Shown here: positions 43,201 to 56,200 of the stretch, piece after piece
Layout: every line of letters starts with the position of its first letter
Position numbering within the stretch: the first letter of the stretch is position 1
Assembly (NCBI GenBank): GCA_002633005.1
Contig: NMRA01000160.1
Coordinates: 64,001 to 128,000 of the forward strand
Direction: 5' to 3'
Source: Phoronis australis
Lineage: Eukaryota > Phoronida > Phoronidae
Length of the DNA stretch: 64,000 nucleotides
The notes under the pieces: model-generated
Seen by the model: only the letters and a program-made list of their open reading frames with translations
What the model was told of the DNA's origin: nothing
Databases searched by the model: none
Made by a program: the position numbers and the translations under genes

Positions 43201-46200
43201 TTCATTTTTGCGAGGTTTCAGCTGAAAAGTTTGCTCAAAGTTGAACGTGCTTGACTTTGTAATTAGTCGGCCAACGCCTGTGGCATGCCGCGCGACATGT
43301 AGAGTCATCGATGTATGCAAATTTTGACGTCGATCGATATGTCGCTCAACTTTTTGCCCGACAATGTCGCTCGTTTGTAGTGGTTTTACGACGTCTGATT
43401 GGTTCTTCATGACGACTTCTGGTTTTAATCGATCAGATGTCTTTAAGTTAACTACATGTAGTTGACCTGGTACAACCAGCAGCCATTGTTACCGAAGACT
43501 GAACTAGGCTATTTAGATTGTCGGTATGTTTTGAATGCAAAAACGGTTGGAAATAGGTGAAACACCAGATGGAGCTACTAAATGTTAACATTAAGTTACT
43601 TTTTAAAAGTTACGTCAAGTGCTTCATCGGTGGCTCCTAAATGGACAACTTCACGTTAAAATAAAATAAGATAAAAGTGGTTTATGAAGCTAAAAATAAA
43701 ATCTATGAGCTCCATTCTGACAACAGTATAGGCGTAGAAAACTAGAAAATGTTAACTGGCCTTATTGCATAGCTTCGATTTTTGTGACTGCTGGAAAATT
43801 AAATTATAAACATTTTACATTTGCCAGGGTAATAGTCTTATTGCCTTAATAGGGCTGAATATGACGTTAAGTAAAATCACCAGTTTTATTTTCCAATGCT
43901 TGTTAACATACAGTGTTCTACGCTTTGTGCTGGAAACTAGTAATTTTTAGATGTCAGTCATTCACCCTCTGGCTCCTCCCCTTGCAGCAACGAATAAAGC
44001 TTCAGTTGTCATTGAGCGAATTGGTTCCTACGGCAAGATCAGCATTGACTGGCAGGCAGGGTACCCTGTAGGCACTCTACCCCAGGGCTTCACAAGAGGA
44101 ATCGTGCTCCCAAGCAGTGGCAGGGTACAGTTTAGTCATGGAGAGTCGACTAAGGCTTTTGAAGTTGAGGTGAGATGATATCTAAGACACGTTGAAGCTG
44201 GCAGATTAATTTATGGTAAAATCTTGCCAATTTCAGACAAATACAATTGCTGTAATAGCCGTTTTTGTCGTTTTTTCGAAGGCCTCTGAACACTTGATGG
44301 TGGCAGTTCTGGTGACAAGTCTAAAAAATGAAAAATCATTACTTTTGGGTTTTGCAATGAGAAAATGAAATATGATAAATTTCACTTGTCCACCATCATA
44401 TTGTGTTCTACTTTATCGTATTTGTTCCATATTGACCATTTAAGCACACTGTGTGGAATGCATAAAGAACAAAAAGCACATAATGACGTTCCCATTTTGC
44501 GGAGGCTCAGGTTTACGCAAGAAATGCGTCCTTTTCATTGCGGTGTTGTGGCTGGTATAACAGTGGTTCCTAGATCGTGCTGAGCCCCCATTAGAACGCT
44601 TGAATCGGTTTAGATGTGCATGAGGCCTGGCCAATATTGTGATAGATTTGGTCTTCTGATCGGCTGCTATCACTCCTAAGTTATCGAAGTATGTACTAAA
44701 CTTTCCCACGTGCACTTACTTCTTTCATGACTGTGCTCAGTTATTAAGATTTTAATCACATGACATCTTTCAAAAAATTTTCTGGAAGTATTTTGATTGT
44801 AAACCAGCAGAAAATCACACCGTGTGTGAAATGTCGACATTTCTCATTATTTATATTTTGTTTCCTTCACTCATCATATCGGGACTTATCTCGCCCGTAC
44901 AGTTGACCTCCCAGGCCAATGCTGCTGAGTTGTTTGCTGTCCACCTGCCACGTGACCCTTCATCTGAGGATGGGGGTGGAGCTAAGCTAAGAACAGGCTA
45001 TACGATTGGTGAGATTGAGCCCATGGGTGTCATCCAGTTTGCAGCTAACTCACGTACTGTGTCTGTCACTGAAGATGACTTGGAGGTAGGGATCCGTGTG
45101 TGTGTACGAGTGTTTCAATGCAACTTTTGGAGTTGGAAATTCATGTTCAATTATGAAGTTGTACTTTGCAATCTGAGTGTGTTGACAACGAGCCAAGAGT
45201 GATATGTGACCCACCACCACAAAATGAGTCTTAAGTCGGGATTTGACATTTTTTTAATTGTTATATTTTCTGAAAATACAGTGTTTTCTGATCATTTTGA
45301 GGTATGAAACATGTCCTCATCTTCACAAATGACCGAGTTATTGCCAATTCTAGTCGGGGAAAGCGAAAATTTAGAGCTTTCAAAAGTCAAGGAAAATGGC
45401 CGACAAAAAGTGCCGATAGTGTCTTTAAAATTTCCATAGCAACCTGCAGTTGAATGCTACATTTCAGACTTATTAGTATACACAACAACATAAACAAATA
45501 AAACTAATCAAAAATTAGAAAGAATATAGACCTTATTATGTAATCTCAGCCAAAAAGGAGTGATATTCATGTTGGGTTGCTGCAACTGGGTCAATAAATT
45601 TCCCACCTAAAGCGGAGAGCGTCATTGCCTAAAGTATACAGGGTCAGTCCACTTGTGGCAGGAGGGGTTACCGCAAGTAAAACAAGTAGTTAAGTGTATT
45701 TTGTAGAAGTTTAATACAATGAAGTCCTGTAGATTACAAAATACACATTTCTGGTTGATTTTTGTTCAAAATAATTCAAAATTTTACGCTAGTGTGAATA
45801 ATTTTGAAAAAAATGACAATCACTCATCCCTATCCAAGTCCACTGACACTGACTGAAGAGCAACCATTTCTTCAACTTCTCACCGAGTGATTCAGCCCTA
45901 TCGAAGATTGTTCTCTCTTGCAGTAATATTCAGCTGCTTGCACCCCGATCCACTGGCTTTGCAGATACAAGACATTGTTGTGCGATTAAGCTAATCCGGA
46001 CTGTTTTCTTCAAGTTCTGTTTGTTCCAATCCAACGACTTGGAATCCAACGTAACCGTATTCGCGATGGGTCAATCATGAAACTCATCTGGCGACGAGTT
46101 GCTGTCGTCAGACGACTCGTCGCTGTCACGAAATTCCTCCTTGTCTCAATCAACAAATGTGCTCTTTGATGAGTTCAGTTAATTCTCGCTGATCTTGATA

Positions 46201-49200
46201 CGGCAGTCAGAGGCAAGAGTTAATCACTGAGATATCAGCTACACGGCGACCAGCCATCTTACTGTCTTGAAAACATGCCGTGACCTCGCGACCCCACAGT
46301 TTCACACCCACTTAACTAGTTCTAGCGAATGAGGTCAGCGATGCATTGGGTTAAAAGGCTGTTGCTAGCTAAAAGACTGGTGAGTGACACTTCTGTTGAA
46401 AATACCCCGAATGCAAAAAGTGAAATAACGACTGATGATTGGACGAAAAACTCAAAGAGCTTACTACATGCATAATGAGCAGAGTTTGACCTTTCTGTTG
46501 ATGTGTTTACGAGCGAATTGGGTCATCGGAAGACTGAGCAATGAGGACACGAAAACCGGCAAATTTCGATGAAAATTTCACGAGATATGCAGCCGTGGAG
46601 AAGGTGATGTTTTTCAAAATGAAATAAATAAGATTTAAAATGAAGTTTGCTTGTTTTAAAGTATTGTTTTGTGAAGTAGAATGAATAAATAATCATAATC
46701 TGCAATAAAAAAATTTGACCTAATTTTAACCGATAGCGACTGTTTGCAGTCTGGTCGGGAAATAGAGTTTCCGACTTAAGACTCATTTTGTGGTGGTGGG
46801 TCACATATATGAAGTGGTATGAATAACTGGCATCGGTAAGCAATTTACTGACCCACTTAATGCTAATTAGGTTAAGCTGAAATCGCAAACTTCTGACTGG
46901 AATACACAGCATGGGTGAATCGTCCGTTCTAGTGAATTAATGGACTCCATTCAGAGTTAAATTATGAATGCTAACATGGTGTTTAAAAAAATTAGGTTCT
47001 GCCCGAAAACATGAATTAAAGTATGGAATGACTTTGAGAGCTGTCACTTCGTAAGGCTTTAAAGATTATGCATTTGGAAAAATGAACGATTTCTGCGTGC
47101 TTTCTCAAGCGCTTTCAACATCTGACTGAAACAAAGATGTAGACATTAATGTTTCACTTAAATCAAAAGTGCCTACTTTAAATTTTTAAAGTCACCGCTA
47201 ATTTTACCCCCAACAATAATTTTGTAAACTTAGTGAATCAAAAAGTTCTGTGATTTGTTCAATTGCTTTTCCATTTAAACAAAATTTTAATTTAAGTTTA
47301 TTTTATTTTATTTTATTTTGCTAAAATGATTTCGCCTGACTGATCTATAAAGGTCCGTGTGTTCATAGTCAGTTATTTTATTACCAGTCAAACCTAACGA
47401 TTAGTGAATGACATGGCTGTTGGTGCGACATATTAAATATCATTTCGGCTTCGTCAATAATCGAGACAAAATTTTAAAATGTGGTAGATGTATGCAGTGA
47501 TAAAACAGTAGCATTGACTGTTAGTTCTGTTCTTGTCCACTAGGTGACACTGGTTGTCCAACGTCTATACGGAACCCTGAAGAGCGTCAAGATTCGCTAC
47601 TCCACGTCCAGTGGGTCAGCGACTGGAGATGTAGACTACGAACAGATACCGGAGAGTGCTGTGACAATAGCAGAAAAGAAGACCACAGCTCAGATTCGCT
47701 TTCGGGTGAGATAGAGGGGGGTGTCTGTGGCTCACATGGTTTGATTAAGTCTGCATGCCCACAGGTTGTCCAATTCAATAGCCTAAGTGTACCTCATGGA
47801 CAGATTGTTTTTTGCCATCTGTTGTTCACAAGTTGTCGTTTCAGAGCATGTCCGCTAATATAGTGTCAATGTCCTTTTTTCAAACACAAGTCAAGCTAAG
47901 GTTATTGGATTTTTCAGGTTTAATGTTCATTAAAATTTCTGTACACCTACGTTAATCAGATGGAAATAGCTTGAGTTTGTGAAATTTGCCGTGAACTTTT
48001 TGACCTAAAATGGTAAATTGTGTTGTTGGGAAGATACATCTAGTTAAATGAAACATCAATTTTCAATTGAAAATCGATTGAAATAATAAAACTGAAAATT
48101 TCCTTTGAAAATGGACTCATTTATATTCTCAGAGCTGACCCTTTGTTCACTGTGTTTAGATTAAGAAAGACAACATACCAGAAAACGATGAAGATTTCTT
48201 TGTGAACCTGAAGGCCGTGTTCCAGTTACCAACTTTAGGTGGCGACCCAGTCAGTCCGCGCCTTAGTCAGCTGTACAACTCGTCGCGTGTGATCATTGGA
48301 AGTAATAGTGACCCCAACGGTGTTCTGAGCATCGAGGCTAGTCCATCAGCTATTGACGAGACGCCGAGTGTGGTTCAGTTGACTGTGTATAGGAGGGGTG
48401 AGTGTGCAGTCGCAGCCAATAGATAGTTGTGACGTGTCAAAAATCAAGCTAATTAATTATCCCTGCAAATCAAAGTCCGGGAACATGAAACCATCGTTTT
48501 TGTCCCACAAACAATTGGGTCGTGAGCAAAAGCATAATGAAGACCATAGCTCTACGATGTTCTTGGTTCACCTGCAGTGCAGTTGAACAGTATGTGAAGA
48601 AAGTTTGAGGAAACAAGCCTGTTGTTGTCTTAAAGCTTATAGCAGACTTCACGATCACTATCATGATTTAAATTGTTGATATTTGGCTTGATAAACAAAA
48701 TTTTCACTTAAGGTCTTACTTTATACATAACCTTTAATATTTTCTATAGTTTCGTCGTCTCTTCCTAGGTGGCACTTTTGGAACCATAAGCGTGCGTGTG
48801 AGAACCATCGGGGGTGGTGAGAGCTGGACTGTAGATGAACAGCCTGGACCTTCTAACAACACCGTGAAACAGGTGCTAGGCAACAGGAATAAAATATTGG
48901 CTGCTACCGCTGGCGTGGATTACAGACAAGTCGATGAAGTCGTCACATTTCAGGTGTGGTATGAAGACTAATTAGTGGCGCTTAGATTTTATGGAAACGA
49001 TTTTCTACTATGTTGTTGGATTGTTTTATTTGCAGCATGAATTTACCTCCAGTTGTCTCTCAGTAATAGTGGTCTGCCCCCTGTTGTGATAATCTATGCA
49101 CGCTAGTGATTCTGAACGTTTCGCTGAGTGCAGAGTAAAGGTAGGATTGAATGTTGAAATGAGGATTGAGTAGCAAAAGAAGCTGTGGTTAATTGTCCAT

Positions 49201-50184
49201 GTGAATACACACCACTCATGACTGGTTTGTTTACATAGGATGGCCAGCTGCAGGCCCAGCTATCTGTAGCTATTTTGGATGATGCCGAACCTGAATCAGA
49301 CGAGACCGTAGTTGTCTACCTTGACCAAGTAACCGGAGGAGCCCGCGTAGCTAATGGTGCCTCTGACAGTGGTCGCACTGTAAGTGTCCAGTTTTGGTTA
49401 TTGGATAGTGTAATAAAGTTTGATACTTCGTGGTGCTAGATGTCCTATGAAAACATTTTTAAGGGAATTTACTTGATTTTGTAGAGGGTCAGCATGTTTG
49501 TCGCGAGTAACAGCCATGAAACAAGCATGTACACAACGTTGTCAAATATTTTAGATTTGTGGAATGTAATAAAATTATTGCAAATACGTGGAAAAGTTCA
49601 TTTCATCAAAAAAGCAAAATAATTATTATTTTTCTTAGTTTTATGTACAATGCCATGCAATGTATAATGTAAGCAAGTTTATACCATTTAATTAAATAAT
49701 GTAGACTCTTCTAATTTGCAGCTAGGTAATGAATCTTTATATATTTACTACTTACGTGGTGTGTGATGTTCAAATATTCAATTGATTTGATGAAGTTTTG
49801 GTAATTATTATAAACACTTAAAAGATTATTATAAGCAAAGTGGGTTTGGATTGAAAGATTTACTGCAACTGCTACGGTATGCATGTTGCAAAGTAATACG
49901 GCAAAATGTTGTGGGGTTTTCCATGATGGCAGTTGGATCTTGGCTAAGTACACAGATTTGTCAATAAGGTTTTACTTAATCTTAACTTGTAATTTAGTAA
50001 ACCTGTTTTTTCTAATACAGCATCTAAGTGCCCTGTCTTTCTGTTTCTGTTGTTTCACTTACGCTTGTGCACTCGTAGTCTCATAATTTAGTCGAATGTC
50101 TTTTCATACATGACATGTTCATGGTCAGTACTTATACTGTACTTATACTAAGTGTCACAGATGCATGTGTGTGTGTGCTTGCAT

Positions 50185-50217
<33 letters not shown>

Positions 50218-50218
50218 A

Positions 50219-50272
<54 letters not shown>

Positions 50273-53200
50273 ATTCAAGCTAATCTCCTTCTATGCAGGA
50301 CTACACCATCGTTACCATCAAGCGCAACGACCTGTGGAACGGACTGATTGGCTTCGCCCCGTACTCGCTGCTTGTAACCGCGGATGAAGATGGATCGGCC
50401 AAGGCGGATCTTGTGCTAGAGAGAAAGAATGCGTCGAGGCAACCGTACGAGGCCAGGGTAAGGGAGTAGTGGACATGCGTGTGCGCGTGCGTGTGTGTGG
50501 TTGGTGCTATGTGTGCATTAGGAGGGCTGTGGTCCAGGTCAAGGTCATTAAACGCACTGCTGTTGCTGAGCTGCATTTTTTGTGTTTTTTTTGCCGAGAT
50601 GCGTGGTTTTTGCTATTCCTTAGAAAACATACAAGATACTTCCAAGTTAGGATTTTAATGTAAAAGTTGTGTTTTAGGTGGAGTTTTTACACGTCTCCCG
50701 GAAACATTTTATATACCTCTGAGGCATATTCTCTTCGTTAGTTTATGGTTACCCAGCAAGTCTGGATTTGCTCTGAATAAGGCATTAAGTCAATTCTTCT
50801 TATTCTATAACTACCTGAGTGATATTTTGCATGTTAAACCACATCAAACTTGCTTTATTTTATTTTATTTTATTTTATTTCATTGTTGTTAGCTTGTAGC
50901 CTCTGAAAACTTGCAGAGTAGTCTCAGACAAGAGTTTCTATATCTGTCTCTCTCTCCCTTCCTCCCTCCCTGCCTCCCTCCCTCTCTCTCTGTGTGAGGT
51001 AATTTCATACCATTCTGTTATTCCTTACCACAGGTTGGCTGGGCAGCAGACTTCACGAAGGATTCTAAGATGGATGGCCAGCTGGTGACGTCTCGCGGTG
51101 AGGTGGTTTGCCCCGCATACACAACGCTATGTCGATTCAGCGTTTTCTTGCGAAACGATACTGTAAGTGTTTGTAGTTTGGTTCATTAAATAAAGTTTCA
51201 CAACAAATTTGACACAAGCACTTTTCGTCGCATTCTGACCAAATTTACATGGAAAATGTTTGCTTATCTTCACATTTTTTTGTCTCATTTTCTTCTCGGT
51301 TTTAGTCATAATAAAACTGGAAGAAATGTGACAAATTTCACATTTTAATAATTTTAATTTCTTTCAAAACAACAGTAATCACTTGCAATCGAAAGGTAGT
51401 GAGATTGTACGCTCTGTTCGACATATAAATATAATATATCATAGATTTGCTAAATTTGCACAAAATAATTAATAATTTAAGACCTTACCAAAGTGTTGAA
51501 ACGTCAACATTTTACGAAGCATGCCAGTGCTTAGCAAAAATTTTCTTGTCGTTATTTTTGTTGAGAAATTGTTTGCCATGTTGTGTACTAAATAAGTGCA
51601 GCATTTTCATACCCTTTCTGCAGACATCCCTGGTCAGGATCTGGGAACCAAGGAAAATTTGTTTAAAATCGTACTTTGCTGAAAAGTCTCGTGGCTTCAT
51701 CCTTATGATGTGTATTTTATAACATTTTCACAGGCAGAAATTTCTCAATTCTTGTCTGTTCTTTTTATGCGATTGCTCCAGTCAGCTATATTTTTGCAAG
51801 CTTTGCTATAGACTTGATAAATGGCTTGATGCCTTTTTGTATCTAAAGTTTTATTGATCGCTGTTTAGTTAATATTACTCTTACCTTAGGACATCCCATT
51901 TCACACAGTGATGTCAGTCTAGTGTTTTCATTGAATTTTCGCGACGATCACAAACAGTTACCAAGTTAGTATGTCTTGTTTTCTGTGGTTACACTCTGGT
52001 TAGAATTGAACTTGCACATGTAGGTGTAATTTTTGGCTAAACCACTTCATTCTAATCTTTTTTTAAATTTTGCCATTTTTGTCTCACCAATGTAACACTT
52101 GATATAAGTTTAATAAAAAATTGTTCGTACATCAGATTCTACTGTTATTGTTCTTCATGTAACACTTTGTTTGTTTGTTTGTTTGTTTGTTTGTTTATTT
52201 GTTGTGATACTGTATCATCTCCAGATTCCCGAGTTTAAAGGTTTCTTCACCGTGCAACTGAACAACCCTGGAGATGGCGTTAAGATCAACCGCGATGCTC
52301 AGAGTGCTCGAGTCGATGTCCTTCCGAGTGACGATCCTAACGGCCTCATTCAATTTGCGCAGGAATCCAGGTTTGTGCAGAATTGCTCCATTTGTTGTTG
52401 CCCATGTAAGAACCTAGCCCACTCCACAGTGAGTTCTAGGTGTAGGGCAAAATATGACCGACGGGTGAAGTTTTATTTTCTCATTTTGTTCAAGAAAGAT
52501 GTGTAGCACCAACGTGTTCAGGCTCTGCACACAAGCAACCACCAGACAAAATTTTGAAGAAGGGCAAATTTGCAGTTATTTTTGTCTGAAATTGGTGAGA
52601 TTTTGTCTTAACCTCTTTCTAAGATTGAAATGATGTTCGAACTTCCCAAAATACGTATAAGTCGTTACTTCGGACTGATCTCGGTAAGTTGGCTTGGGTC
52701 CGTTACAACGTGCTTCGTATTGGAATCAGCCTTGCTGTCAGCCAGATGAGCAACAGACTGGTTCCATTCTGGGCTTGGCTAGTCACTGATCCACAGGGGG
52801 TAATAAAACATTTGTCTTCTCAGCCAGGACCATAAACCCTTTGTTAAGCTGTGTTTAGTCTAACTGGGAAAGTTGTACTGTATGAGCAGAACTGCTTTCA
52901 CTGACTTTTCATGTCAATTTCAAAACGCCTATTGTGTGGGAAGGACACTCATGATTTACAACCATCCACAAAATTGTAAGCCACTGTGTGAACTACTTAT
53001 CTCCTCCAAGCCCAAAATGTCCCTGCACAGTTCCAACACCAGGTGGAGTTAATATCGCATAGTTCTGGTCTTTAACAGCTTTAAATGAAACCTCAACTTC
53101 AACATGTGTAGGGATGTTGTGCTTTAAATTGTTGTTATTGTTTTCAGAATTGTTCATGTTGAGAAGAATGCCCGCTCCGTCCAACTGCGAGTCAGACGTG

Positions 53201-56200
53201 CTCAGGGCATGTCGGGTCAAGTGAACGTGACCTATCAAACTGTCCAATTGGATAACAGCAATCTCTTCATGTCTGGGGTCAAAGTATATCCTGCACTAGA
53301 AAATGCTGACTACATTCCAAAATCGGGCTTATTAATATTCAGCCCGGATCAGGTAATTTTATTTGTGGACATTTGAGGTGCATTTTGTTAACTTTCCTGC
53401 CTAGTGATGGGTGAGTTATGGAGTACTAATTTGTTAATATGAAACTCATGGGTGATATCTGCGTCATTAATGTTTCGCGTCACTCTGAAACCATTTTTGA
53501 CATGGCAATGCAGTGCTCAATAGAACACTACTGTAGTGTACTGTACCTGTCCTAGTTCACTCCCATATTCAGATAAATTCCCACTCCCAATTTTCTAGAA
53601 ATTTCACAATAAAGTACCAAGTTTTACTCCAGTGTAATTTGTATCCCATCAATATTGTTTCTCCATTTAAATTCTGCTGGCACAGTTGCTTTTGAAATTG
53701 AGTCTTTTGGCCTGTTATCCAGTTAAGTTGATTAGGACCAAGTATTGACTAGGGCATTAGCTGAGATGATGGGCCCATGGTCGGTGACATGGTTAAAATA
53801 CTGATTCAATACACAATAACCTATTCTGTATTCCACTACAGTCCTCCAGCTACATAACGATTCCGCTCACCCCCGTCCTTGCCTCTGACAATCCGCTACC
53901 CAAGCTCTTCCAAGTTCGTCTCAACAGCCCCACGGGGGGTGCTCGTCTTGACATAGATGCACGCGCGTCTAACGTAACCATCGTGGAGGACGGTGAGACG
54001 AAAGTGTGGGATGTCAGTTCTATGATCTACGAGCGACTGACAGATGACACTCATTTCAACAAGTAAGTTGACTTTACAACTATCCCCCATACGGTTTCGA
54101 CTTGGACAAAAGCGATATCCACATTCAAAGAACCTACTAGTCTATTGTAAAGCGTTCTCTCAATCTTTCATTGGATCTCACAAGTCGTTAATTAATATGC
54201 ACAGTGCTCGACACAGGCAAAAATGTCTGCTCAAAAATATGAGAGATGGCATATTTCTATTTGCGTTTCTTACAGTCATCCAATGCCACTGGCCACCAGG
54301 AACATGGTCTTGTTAGCGTCTTCTGCTGTGTATTTTTTGATAATCGAGTTTTTATAATTGACACTTACCAGATCTAAAATTTTCCACAGCCTTTCATGCT
54401 GTGCAACAAATTTATTCTTTAAAACAACAATTTTTTCTTTCGATTTTAAGAGCCAAATGCTGGTCTTGTTGGCATTCGAAGACCAAGCAATCTACATGCC
54501 CTACATGTGACATTTTGTGGATGATCTATTTTCCATACATCGCACGTATGCAGTGCCAACCAAGGGAATGTCGGGGTCACATGACGTTTTGTACCGTACT
54601 TGTATAGAACATTTTCAGTGCCAAGGGAGCAAACTTAAATCGCTCAACACACAGAATTCTGCACTAAGTCAAAGTATTTTAAGGCTTTTTATTGCATGCA
54701 AAACTAGATACTGAATACATAACCCAACATTGGACTCAAGATTTCTTTCTTGTGAAATTTGCACCCCATTCTTGTGCATCAATGTGTCATTCAGTCTTGG
54801 TATACAACACCTCGCAGAATTTTTGACGGTAAATTTTTTCCATGAATTATTCGAGCTGCAAAGTTTGAACAGCGCGAACAAATGGAGGTTTACCTGCTTT
54901 GCATCTTCAAGGACTTTGATGACATTCCTACAATGGTAGGTCAGTCCTAGAATTTTGTCTGGTATTTCTTCGACACGATGTTGTATTTTCTCTTAGTTCA
55001 AATTGCAAGTTATTTTTGTCTGAAATTGGTGAGGTTTTATTGTGCTAGTTTCATTAGCGATGATTTTGAATATTGAATTGTTGTCGCTTTCTGATTGATT
55101 GCATGAAAATTTTCAGCATACTAACGAGTCTACTCCAAGTTGTCCAGGATTCCAGTCTGAGCCAGCATCAGGTGATCGTCGTGGAAACGGTTCTGAAGAC
55201 GTTAATCGGTGAAGGGGAGAGGAGAAAGTATGTTGAATTCTAAAGTTAGACCCCTACAGGTGTTTGAAGTTGACAGCTGCACTGTTTCGGTTGGCTTGAG
55301 GTCATGACGTTTGGCGATTTTCCACAATTCAAAACTGGCAGGCTTCTTACTTTATGAGCAATAAACTGGACCCTTTAGTTAAACATCAACTTGATTTTGG
55401 CCCCTTACCTTGATCATAAAATCGGTCTCTTCATTCCCCACTCGAGCTGGATACGATGTCTAGGTTTGAAATGGACTGACATGTCGGTATATCTTCAGAT
55501 CACAGACATTCAGTTGCTCATCGTGAGTTGTTAAGTTCAGTCACCAGAGCATTATGGTGATTGGAAGAATTCCAGGTGATTTAGTGTAGTAACCAAATTA
55601 TGTCAATTCAACCAATGGATGAGATTGTTATGACGTTGCTTTGAGAGAGCAAACACACCTGTGAATATTCTTGAGGTTTTTGAAGCCAGGGTTCAGGGTC
55701 TAATCGTTGCACTCGAAATCCAACTCAAAATTATTTTCAACATATTCAATTCCACCTTTGCGCAAACTCAATATAAGTTTCTGTTTTCCCCTGTTCTATT
55801 ACACTATCATGGTTTATGTTGATGAATGTATACTGAAAGTTCGCACTTGATGACCTCTAGATTCAAGCTATAAACTCCAGTAAAAACTCAAAATCATTGA
55901 GTTATACTTGCAACTTATCGTGGTTATGGTGGCTTTTTCAAGTGTAGACAAGGGTTAGACAATCGTACAATGGACAATTCTACTGAGTTCAGACAAAAGT
56001 AGGACGGAAAATGTCACATTCGATTTCAAGTACGAAGACTAGACCCCGAGCCCTGAACGTTGTTTTAGCGGCTTTAAAGTTTCTTCAGCTGCCCGCCCTC
56101 CATTGTCTGATATTCTTGGCCAAAAATGTTTTTTGGAAGAAACCATACTGCTTGACTGTGTTTATGTGCAGCCAACAGCCAATGTCTAAAATCTTGGGAT

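Noticed and set aside
43250-43400. CpG-richer patch as a nested gene or exon
   Set aside because: No open frame with splice sites and no recognisable protein on either strand.
46523-46912. 129-codon minus-strand ORF
   Set aside because: It crosses the right TIR of the DNA transposon and flanking intron, so it cannot be a transposase frame as it stands.
50115-50387. ORFs made of CVCVCV and THTHTH runs
   Set aside because: Simple translations of the GT/CA microsatellite.
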